Below, in pieces: positions 39,301 through 51,300 of a DNA stretch of 64,000 nt (positions are counted from its first letter, which is position 1; every line of letters begins with the position of its first letter). The stretch spans positions 57,938,460-58,002,459 of the forward strand of contig NC_088678.1 in NCBI RefSeq assembly GCF_950023065.1, read 5' to 3'. The notes below the pieces were generated by a model. The model made no database searches, was not told the DNA's origin, and saw nothing but the letters and a program-made list of their open reading frames with translations. The position numbers and the translations under genes were made by a program. This DNA is from Planococcus citri. Its lineage: Eukaryota; Arthropoda; Insecta; Hemiptera; Pseudococcidae.

Positions 39301-42300
39301 TACCTACTACCTAAACCAATTCGATGCACGAAATTTCAAACTTTGAAAAGCATTCTGACTAAATTTAAAAAAAATTAAATCCAAAAAAATGCAATAAAAG
39401 ATCTATTAAGGAAATTCTCCGCATTATGTTCCAGGATCAACCCTGTCTCAATTTCTACATCCCCTTTCAAACACCTCATCTTTTGAATCTTTTACACTTC
39501 ACTAAAACTAGACTTCAAAGCTGCAACGTTGCACCAATACCAATAGATATCAAAAAAAAAAAAAAAAAAAAAACTCTCAAAAATACTCAAGAGTAGGGAA
39601 CCATGTTGTTGTTGAGCCATGTACTCAAACTGCTTCCTTCAACCATGAATACCAAAATTGAAAAGAAGCTTGATTGAAAATCTACAAAACTCATGTAGGT
39701 ACGTAAGTAAGGTATGTGTCAAAAAAGGAAACAAAATGCGCAATTGCATTGCCAAGGAACACAACAAACATGCTAAATTCTGTCAAGTATGTGTAAGTTT
39801 GAGAACCTGGACTGCATCCAAAATCCAAATGTAAAGATTAAAACATTCTGAGAATAAATCCAATATAAAGAGAGAATAGTGACACCAGACATGTTGTACT
39901 TCTCAAAAGTGCAATTCTGTGATTTTTATAATAAAGCTGCAAGTTCGTGGTTTGGGAGAGATCTGCCAAAATTGCATTAAAAAATGTTGAAAACCTGTGA
40001 AATTTGACCAAAAAAAGTTTGGTAAAATTACGTGATAAAACAAAGTAAAAAGGCTCAAAAGACCTATAAAATCAAAATCACTCAATATCACCATGAAGTG
40101 ATGATAATTTTGTAAAATTCAACAGGATTGAGCGATAATTACTCGAATAATTGTTGAAATTTCTTTCAATACTCAAGTTGATGTTGAAACTTAGAAAAAA
40201 GTCTTTGAAAATCATCAAAAAAGGATGAAATTTCTATACAAGTTGTCAAAATTTATGCCAAAATTGTATAAAACATCGTGAGAATTGCTCGAAACCGTGC
40301 ACACATCTCCAAAATCGATCAAAGCTCATTAATTTTCATAAAATTTGACAAAAATGGCAAATTAACCGTAACCAAAATAAAATGTGAATCGGTTACGGTC
40401 AAAAAAATGTCAATTAATCATTTTGATTACAGTTATGGATAAAAATGCAAAATCAATCATTTTGGTTATGGTTATACAATTACAGTTTTTGGCTCATTTT
40501 AGTGAGTAATCAATAGGGCAACCCAAAATATGCTCTCATTCAAGGTAAAATATTCAATATATATTCGATTTTTTGAGGTGAAATATTCGACAAAAATATT
40601 CGATTACCCCTAAAATATTCGAAATCAAATTTGGTATCGTTTCACTCGCCTTTACAAGCACATTACAAAAATGGCTACATCGTTGGGTTTTGTTTCCTAA
40701 ATCACATGAACTATTCGCAATTTCGCAAAATGGAACAAAATTGTTGAATTAAAATTCTATTTTGATTGTCAAAAAAAGAAAAAAAATCTAAGCTTGATTT
40801 AAAATTCAATCTTCATCATCATTTCATCAATCATCAATATCATCATCATTAAAAAGAACCATTTTTTTCATCTTCAACATTCTGTGAAAATGACGTTTCC
40901 TGTGTTGTGATTCTCAAAATGCAAAAATTTCCAAAATATTCAAAAGTATTCAAAAATATTCGATAAATTGCAAAATATGTGGTAATTTTAGACAAAAATA
41001 TTCAAATAGCAATCAAATATGCGAAAATATTCATTTTAAGGCAAAATATTCGAAAATATTCGAAATGAAGTAGGTCTTAAATGAAAGGCAATTTTCTGAA
41101 ACGTAAAATGATTTTGTTACATTTGTAAACGGAGTGCAACAAAAAAAGATTCAAAAAAATATATTGGGTTGCCCTAGTAATCAAAAACACAATGAAATCC
41201 ATAGTGAAAACAAAATGGCAGACTAAACTCGTAGATGAATTTGTATTTTTGTTTACTATGTATTCTTACAATTTCTTTTTATTTCTGCTCAACTTGGGAA
41301 CTGCCAGATGACCTTTTCTACAATCATTATTACAATTTTTTTTACTACTTTTCCAAAGTTGAAGTAGTTTTAACTGAAACACTCTATTACACAAATCAGG
41401 GCAATCAGTTGATTTCTCAAATTTTCTCAAATTTGTGGTTACCTCTGGCCATTTTGGATTACATGTCATGGTGATGAAAAAAGGACACCCTAAACTAGTG
41501 ACAATAGCTATTACATCCATGTATTTGATTTGCATGTTGCTAGGGCTATTGGTAAAACTATTTGGTAAATAAACTCGACTTATGGGAATATCATTTTGAG
41601 CCACCACTGTTTCATCAAAATCATCTCCAGTAGCTATTTCAATTTTCATGTATCAGTATCAACTTAAACTATTTTTTTTTTTTTTTTGAAATTTTGTCTA
41701 ACGCAATATTTTTTTAGTGATATATTTTCACAAGCTCAACATTTTTGAATACTTTTCGATAATTTTTGGCCAATTTCACAGCATTTGGAGCAATTTTTAC
41801 AATTTCAGGAACTTTTTTGGTATTTTGAGAAATGCTACATTTTTACAGAAATTCAGAAAAATGTCATTAATTTTCAAATCTTTTTTTTGTTTCTTAAAAA
41901 GTGCCCTGAAGACGTTGAAGTTTCAGCTTCAAAATGTCCAACTTGAAACACAAACGACCACGCTTGCACCGATTGAATTGTTTTTGAAAAAAAATTCCAA
42001 TTTATATTCATTTGTTTTGTTGGAAATGATGGATTTGGATTTTTCAAAACTTACATTTTTCAAAATGATTTTCCTTTGAAAGCTCAACGTTTTTGGGATT
42101 TTGCCAATGGGGGCAGGGTGCCCTATTGCACTCTTCAAAGCAATTTGTTTCCTCAACATGGAAACCTAGAAACCCACCAAAGAGTTAAACATGCTAAAAT
42201 CCAACCATAAAGGCAAATTCGTGTACGTTCACAAAAAAAAATAGGGTTCTGATATGCCCAGAACAGTTTGAGAAGTCTAGATCAGACATTGGTTAGTTTT

Positions 42301-45300
42301 GTACATCTTTGGTAGTCCAGTTTTACTACACTCAGATGCAAATTCTTCATTTTCAAGCAAGCTAGGACCTTATCAATGATACACAAAATATAATTTCTTC
42401 AAGGCCACACGACGACGAGAATGAGAAAAAAATAATTGGTCAATGAGAAAGCTGACTTAACAAGCACAAAGTGACAATTTTTTTAAAATTAACTCTTCAT
42501 CAAAGCTTTTTTCAACTCCTCAGGCTCAGAATAAAAATTATAAAAATCAACACTCAAGATTTTCTTTATAGACCGTAATTTTCTTACACAATCAATAAAC
42601 ACTTCTCTAAAATATATAGAAATAGTTAACTGAAAACATCTCTCATTTTGCCATTTTGAAAGTATAATACGACGCTTCGCAGCAGAATAAAAGCTTTGGA
42701 AAAACTTTCGAACAAAATCCGCGGAAAGTTCAGTCAAGACGTCAACATACCAGGAAAAATCGAAAGAATGGAACAATATCGCGAGTTTAATAACGCTGTG
42801 GTCGTTTTTTCAACTCTTTTTCTCTCAACACAGAATTACATTTTCCTCAATTACATACTACCTAGGTTTCTTGTTTTACTTACACTACATACAATATCGT
42901 ATTCAATTTCACGCCATGTATTATAACGCGTATTACCAACTCTTCTCGCAGTCCTACCTCATTTACTACTGGAACAAGATGACCTATATATTACACAGAC
43001 ATACACATACAATAGCACGTAATATATCAATCTGACAAATGACAAGGCTCTCACAGTTCGTAGGTGTGCTGACCAATTTTGATTTCAGAAGGAACATATC
43101 CCTTCCACATATCACGCGGGGTCAACATTCAAAATTAAACGCTCAAAGCTCATAAAGTGTACGTACGAGTACAGCGAACACCGCCGCCGGATCGTCGCAT
43201 CCGCGCCGTTAATTTCCATCAATTAAAAAGTCGCCTTTTTTAATTTTATCGGTATTTTCGTCAATTTGCCGTTTTATTAATAACTTATATATACTATATT
43301 CTCCGCGTCGTCGTCGTCGTCGACGAAACGACGACGACGTTGCTAAATCGCAAAATAAGAAGACACGACTGAAACCCTGACGAAGTAAGGTCATCCGATG
43401 TTTATAATATAAGTATAAAGGTAAAAGTACCTGTTGCATGTTGCGAGCAGCATATAGCACGATCGATTCGAGCGAATTCCCACGTACTTTACGAATATTA
43501 TACCTCTACGAATCCTGCTCAACCCCTACGTTGTTTCGCCTCCAATTTTTAAATAATTTTTAAAGCTTCAACTTGAGTAAGGTACATAAATTTTGCATAA
43601 TTCCCAGTAATACTTTCCTCGTCGTCCTTTTTCATCGATTCTAGCATTACCTATACCGAAGAATGAAGACTACTTAGTCGAAGAAAAATTGATTGTTCGA
43701 TGAGAATGAAAATACGAATCACGTGGTAGATAGAGACACGTCGGTCGTCGGAATTGATTCGTGTGGTTTCTTTTTATACAATTGTAGGTACGATAGTCAG
43801 TTGGTTCTTTAATTCTACCAACAAAATTCATTTTCTAGAGCGGTAATTTGAATCAGAATTACTTAAATGATTGAATTGGAAATTTGAAATAATGAACAGC
43901 CTCGAGTGTATTTTTCCATAAAATATGATTAATTATTGTATAGGCTGCATGAATGAGTATGTAACTCTCTAAAAGTCAGTGACCAAGATTAGATTAACGT
44001 AATCTATTCATTTAAACATTCAAAGTAAACAATCTGAGGCTTAAAGTTGAATTACATAGAACATTCCATACCAAAAATTACATTACAGATTATGAGAAAA
44101 TAGAAGGAACAGAGAAATACAATTGTTGTAGATTCTATCAGCAGATAATTTTGTTCTAAACTTTCATTCATAATAAAAGTATGCCACTCGTTTCCAAAAA
44201 ATATTTTTTTTTGACTTTTCAAAATTTTCCATACCAAGTTTTTCAAATTTTTTAAAAGAAACCAATAAAGAAGAGAAAAGGTAGGGAACGTTTTGACGCC
44301 TGCATCTACATACATTCCAGTGTGCATCAGAAAATTTACCCAAAAAGCAGAACCAAATCGCCCATATTGATCTCTAGAACGTCTTTCAAATAGGTATATT
44401 TTTCTCTCAGTTCACAAATTGATGATTATTCAACTGTTTTCAAAAATTCTGATTTCCAATCGAAAATATCAACTCTTTTTCTCAATACATATCAGATCGA
44501 CTCACTCAACATTCACATTCATAAAAAATTGAACCAATAGGTAAGTATAATACAGTTACGTTTTTAAAATTCAACATTAAACTAAATTCGATAAAGAGAA
44601 TGGGGGGAAACACTCGGAAAGACGTTCTTCCAATCGACTTCGTATTCGCATTATTTATTAAAAAGCAAATTACAAGTTTCGTGTTAAGGTTTCATACTTC
44701 CACTTGACCTTGAAAACTCCAAAAAAAATAAAAATACACCCGAGAGCTTTACTTTTTACAAAACTCTCGAAAATTTTCTTTGTTTTTTACGTGCTTCCTC
44801 CCCATCATCCCTACCATTCTGCTTCATTGTTTCATTAAGGTTCAACGTACTGGAAAAAGATGTAACGAAAACACCGCAGGTAAACATTTATTTCGCCTGC
44901 TCTTGTTTTTCTCTAAATATACTGAAATCTGAATACACTTCACATCACAAATGATATCTAAGAGACTTCAAAAACACACCCTCGAATTTTTTAAACCCAT
45001 TCGCGATATTTCACGATACACGTGCTCAAGCCAAACGTAAAATTTGTTCATCGCACTCGCCATAAAATGGACAAAAACCATTCGCCATTGTCTGAGACAT
45101 AAGCGCAAAGGTCAATACCCTAATTAGGAAGCTAAAATTGATCTACGTAAGCCCGCAGTCGGACCCATGGCGCGGAAATACGTGACGAAAAAAATTGTAT
45201 TCTCCAAAACTCGCGTTGCACGCTAATTTTCACCTTTGGGATCGTCGTAAAAAATAATTTATTGTTGTTTTTCGCACAGTAATAGTATTTCTGCTTCATA

Positions 45301-48300
45301 AACAAAAGAATAAAATTAACGAGAACGAAGATGCTACGAGTGAAAATTTAGACTTCAGTCGATTTTTGAATCCTACTTCAAATTTCAGTTACAGAATTTC
45401 GTTCTGTAACAATTTCAAAACATTCGTCTGGAATCACAGCAATCAGAATCCAAGCTGCACAAATGTTAATTGGTTTACAGAAGCTCGAAATCGAAGAAGA
45501 TACCCTGTGTACTTCTCTTCATCGATAAGAGAATTTGAAAAATTGCATTCAAACATGCAAAAAAAGCTAACCTTTTGCTTGTACTGAAAATGTCATCAGA
45601 ATGCATTTATCAAAGTACATACTTATTACGTACGTGTACGTCTACGAACACAGGTAGGTAAGGGACATTGCATACCTTTACCTACCTAAGCTACGTAAAC
45701 CACACACGCAAATAATGAGTATACATTTAATTTTCTAGACGGTACTAACTACGTCTTCGTCCTCGTTCTCGTCGTCGTCGAAATTCAGCAACAAATTCGA
45801 TTCGCCGCCATTCTTAATTGCGCGTCAACTCTGACTGAACCTGCACGTGCCACAAAATACTGCCCTAGACCAACCCCGTGATAACCGGCAACGTCTAAAA
45901 CATACTGCCATGACGAGGTTATTTCCCTTCGGTGGAAATGGAAACAAAGCGCACCTCGAATCCGTGTATAAATTTCCCCGTACCGAAGCTCGAGGCAAGT
46001 CGATAACGTCGCCTGCGAAAAAGAAAACCCCCCGACAAAGACGAAGACTTCCTCTCTAAAGGAACAAAGATTTCGATACATAACTGCATAGTATTCGTAC
46101 TTTCATCCAATTTTGTACTGGAAGAGGAAGCAATATACACAGACGAAAACGCAGCGAAGAAAATTCTAACCGAATGCGATATAAATCGATATACTTTTTC
46201 CTTCGGATTGAAAATGGGTACATACAGCTAGAGAGTGCACAACCGACACATACATATCAACATGATAGAGATACATAATAAATAGGAAATACCTACACAA
46301 AACTACACCTATTCAAATATATGTATAACGATATCCTCGGTTGAGGTAAATGTACACGGTGATCATTTTTTGCAACGCAAATTTCAGGATTGGTGCAACA
46401 ACCGAGGTCATTCACCACGTCGTCGTCGTCAAAGAGTTTTAGCTGCGCTGTTGCCTGCGTCGTTGCACCGCATACGATATCAAACATCGCCCGCGTGGTT
46501 TTTCCCTGCATTTTTCGAGGGCGCTGACTACCCCTTTTTGTATAATGATTTCACTCAACGGTAACTCGACTAGGCTTTACAAGTATTTACATGTAATACT
46601 TTTATGGGCCACACCGAGAAATTCAATATTCACAATTTCTACACGCCCATTTTTCCCACTAAACGACTTTCTACTCGAGAGCTTCGTGCAGTTGATAGAT
46701 ATTATGTTTGTAGTTTTTCTGAAACCATATCATGGAAACACGATTCGGAGACTAGGGACCAAAATCATTTTCAGTTACAAATATATAACTGTATATCTAA
46801 GTCTTTAAAAAAATCTCAATCAATTTTTGCCTATCTGTAAAAGTGAAGGTGCTATTAAAATTTGAAGATTTGATTCTTACGTATTTCGATTTTCAAATAT
46901 CAGAAAGTATGTTTATGATGGCGAAAAAATATCACTTGAAAAATTTTTTCAACAAGGCAAAAAGCACAGACGAAATAAAAGAAGTCCAAAGCACCAAAAT
47001 ACATTTTTCATGCTATTGGACGACAACATCCTGACCTGCAAAATTGCCAATGTAACGATCAACTATTAACCTCATTTTTTTGATCGCTTAATCTTCGAAA
47101 CTCAAAACGTACAATTTTCTCCTCCCTCACAACCACATAAATTTTTTTTTCCATGACGAACGTATCAAACAACCGACGTTGATTTTTTTCCATCGATGGT
47201 ACCCGAACGCAGCAAACAATGGAGACATTCCTCGGGTGAATTTTTTTACGATCGTAACATACTATACGACCATAAACATCGTTTCATCCGTTATACCCTC
47301 GCAACACATCCGCAATTTTACGACAAAAAATTCTGTTCTAACAACAACAACGACAGAGACATTAAAAATTACCTCCACTACGACGACAGCGAAGAAAAAG
47401 ATGTTAATCGTAAAATGATGAGACTAAAATGACGGAGGAGAGCAGTAGGGGGGAGGGGGAGAGCGCATAAAAAAAAGAGATGAGTCGCCACCGCTCCAAA
47501 AACCAATACAAAGAAACAAAACCCTCGAGTTTTGCGCAGTTTTGAATAACACACCGATATCATCATCTGTATAAGGCAACAACAAAATGGTACAACAGTT
47601 TCCAAAATCGATATCCACCCCTATCTCAATCATCGTGCACCTTACCCCCTGGGTGAATCTATTTTCGAATAACCTTATCTTTGTAGTATCTAGGTACGCG
47701 ATTTCTCTAAAAATATAATTCAACGCCGAGCACCGTTTAGCAATTTGCAAAATTACGAAATGAAAATTAATTTCCCTTCACTTCCTACCCCTCTCCATGC
47801 CCCATCGTCCACTACTTTTCCTTCCAATAATAGGTTATTAGACGACAATATCATTTTTCTTTATGGGTATTCGCACAACAACTTGTATCAAGCAGGATTT
47901 CTCTAAACGTATCGATGACACTGGTGCAGGCAGAAGAGGTAAAGTATATAAGTTTCCGAGACTGTGGAAGGAATAAGGGGGAGAATGTAGTTCATTGCCC
48001 TTTGAAAGAAAACAATGTACTTCGTTGGGATTTAGCCCTTACGTTCCAGACAATCGAAGAGTTCCCAAGTGCCTGGAATAAAAGAAAATTTCAGATCCAA
48101 AATGTTTTCCTCCCGAACCCTAAAGAATTGATGGAGACTCCCGAAAACCAAATTAGTTTTAAAATGTAAGGAGTCGTTTGATACAATTTAATACTTAGGA
48201 GGAAGGATTGTCAATTGACAGCAATTTTTTTGACCCGAACAAAAGCAAATTGAAAGAGCGTGGCAATACACCTCAAGTAGATTTCTCAATTATTGGCGAA

Positions 48301-51300
48301 TTTTTGAAAATCAATTAATTTGGGCTCAAGGTGAGAAAAAATTCATAATTTCACCAAATTGACCTATGAAAGCTGAAATTTGGTATGTACCATATTTTCG
48401 ACGACCCACGTCGATTGAAAACGGCTTTGAGCCGTTTTGAAGCAGTTCTGGAGCCTCCAGCAAATTTTTGAAAGTCGGAATTTCCACAAAATTTCACCCA
48501 ATAAAGTGGAAAAGCAAAAATGTATTCTTTACTCACCTTAAATTTAACATGCTGAGTCGATTGGAGATGGTTTTAAGCAATACCGGAGCTTCCAACCATT
48601 ATTTTAGAAATTCCAGCTTTTCCAAAAATGTTATAAAACTTTCCAAATTAATTTCAGATCGTATAAACGCGTTTAATATTCGTTAGGAGCCAAATTGATC
48701 GATTATACACGATTTCCTCAAAATCAGTTTTCTCCAGCCATTTTACAATTGAAAATTTGAAAAACGAGCTTTCAAGATCAATTTGGTAAAAATGAAATTT
48801 AGATTTTTTCCCATTTTGGTCTCGAATTTAATTTTCAAAAATTTGCCAAAATTCGAAAAATGCACTCTAGCTCATGAAATTATGACTGGTGATGTATTTT
48901 TGCATGCTTTTTCGATTTAGCTTACGTGTCTGGTTCATCGTCAAAAACTTTCTGTCGTTGGCCTAAAAAGCAAATTATGAGATACATAATTTATAATTTT
49001 ATCTTTATTCAATTCAGTTCATGAATCTCTTGGGAACCAATTTTTATAGTTTAAAGATGAAGAACGAGCGAATCGAAAGCTAGTTATCATCGATTATTAT
49101 TTTTGGTTTTTGTTTCAGATTTTATAACACAGTGTAATAGAAATTTTGCTTTAAAATAACTGATTTTGAGAAGAATTCAACGAAAAAATTATCACCAGAC
49201 ATACGGTAAGTAATTTTTAAAAATATAGACACGAAACGAGCATACCCAAAATTAAATCCAGTGACAATTGAAAAAAAATTAAATAAGAAATGAAAACAGC
49301 ACAGAAAAAAAAGAAAAACAGCGGAATAAATTGCTATCTCGAACTCGTTTATAATTATTCTAAGAGTAATTTTCTGGTTTTTTTTTCATTTTTTAATAAA
49401 AGACTCATCCTTGCCCATTTCTTCTTATCAATTTTTTTTCTTAAAAATTTCAGGGCTACTCTCAAAGAACAAAATTTACTTTTAAATTTTAATTTAAAAA
49501 AAAAAACTTGATACTAACGTAGGTAGTAATTTTAATTTGTACTTTGTCAAGAATTAGTTTAATATTGCGAGAGTTACCTATTTTTATATTCAAATTAATT
49601 TCAACAAAACTTACGAGTAGATATAAGAGTCAATATTACACGCTATAACTTGAGCAATAAGTATACGAGTACGTTCGAATTTTTTACTGATTTTTTAATA
49701 ATTTTTTTTTAACATTAGGGTTTCTAAAATTTCAAAAATCATATTAAACTCCTGGAATAGAAATTTTCCGCCAGTTGAAATATCGTAGCACTGCATTTTG
49801 GAAGAAGGCGATAAACCAAAAAAAAAAAGGTTTCAAGTTGTAAAATTCAAGTTTTTTTTGAACATGCTTTTTATGAATTTTTTTGATATTTTTCGTTTCT
49901 TCTATTCGAGAATAATAATTTTCTTGGTTATTTTTGAACAAGAAAAAATGGCGACCCTCGTTATTCGTTTCGAAAAATTTTTCAGTGTATTTTCAAAATA
50001 AACGTTATACAAAATCTGGGGTTCAAACTTGAAAATATCTACGAAGTCGTGTATGGTACGTTTCTGAAAATGTTGAACACTAATATGGCCTTATTTTGTC
50101 GATCGGATTTTTTCCAGACCTTCCTCTTCCTCCTTACTAAAGACACCAGAAACCGTGGTAGGGGTTGAATCGACGAAATAAGATCATACTTTTGTTCAGA
50201 ATCTCGAAAAATTCAAGTTTTTGGTACTTCACACAACTCTGTGTTCCATTTTCAAGCAGTCCATCGAATCAAATAGATGGACAACTATTTCTAAATGTAA
50301 ATTCAATCAGATGATTTCACTTTTACTACAACTGCCTTGACCTACCTCACTCACGAAGTCAGTACTAACATGACCTACCTCACTCACAAAGTACTAAAAT
50401 TCGGAACGAAATACTGAAACCAATACTCCTCTCCCCGGCACAGATCCAAGCAACTTATAAGTCAAACAAACTCGACGACAATAAATACAGAATTGTACTC
50501 ATTTACTATCTGGATCACTTCTTACCTCAGCTCAAAAGTATTAGCATCTCATCTACGTCATAATAATTACAAACTGATAACAGTGATAACACGCGTAAGT
50601 ACATCAACATAAAAATACGAGTTAACGCCGTCAGATATGTAAGTAGGTATTATGCGCAAGTTATCATCGTTAATCGCACCTCATACACAAAGTAATATTT
50701 TTAATTACTTTTGGCGTACATCATTCGAAATAGCACGTAGTCTTCGTGTTAATATACAAACACGACGACGACCGAGCGATATAAAGTAACGAAAATGATT
50801 CGCAGCCAACTGGAAACGTGCTGGTCGAGCTCGAGAGGTGCGGAGAGAAGCTATCGTTTCACATCAAGGCTACAAAAAGGGTTATCTTCGATGCTCACTG
50901 GCTAATGTAGAATATATGTACCCACAGTATACAGTATACTACAAAATACATGGTTCGTGGTTGATACAGTAAGAAAAAATACGCTTCCTAAGCGTGTTTC
51001 GATCGTACTTATATTTCATCGTAATTGCAATTATATCCTTATGCATGAAAATTACATATAACATTATCGCAAAGATATTCGATACGACAATGTGATACAA
51101 TAATTTTATCACATCATAAAATTCTTTGAAACTAACACAAACGACGTCACACCTCTTCTGACAGTCATTCGTTCACCTCTCAAACAAATCCTGCTCATTT
51201 TCCCAAGACCAAAGTAACAGCTTAAGGAAACTTTTGGTCAAATTTGGCCTACTTGATCCAGCATCCTCACTCCTCAGTAACATTACAAATACAGTCTTCG

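Noticed and set aside
43300..43340. CGT/CGA-rich palindrome as a regulatory element
   Set aside because: It is best explained as a short trinucleotide microsatellite that is self-complementary by composition.
45785..46140. Overlapping open frames on both strands
   Set aside because: Several mutually exclusive frames of similar length, with no family signature.
47179..47432. Two overlapping + strand frames with ACAACAACGACAG-type repeats
   Set aside because: Asn/Thr runs come from short ACA/ACG repeats. No conserved features are seen.
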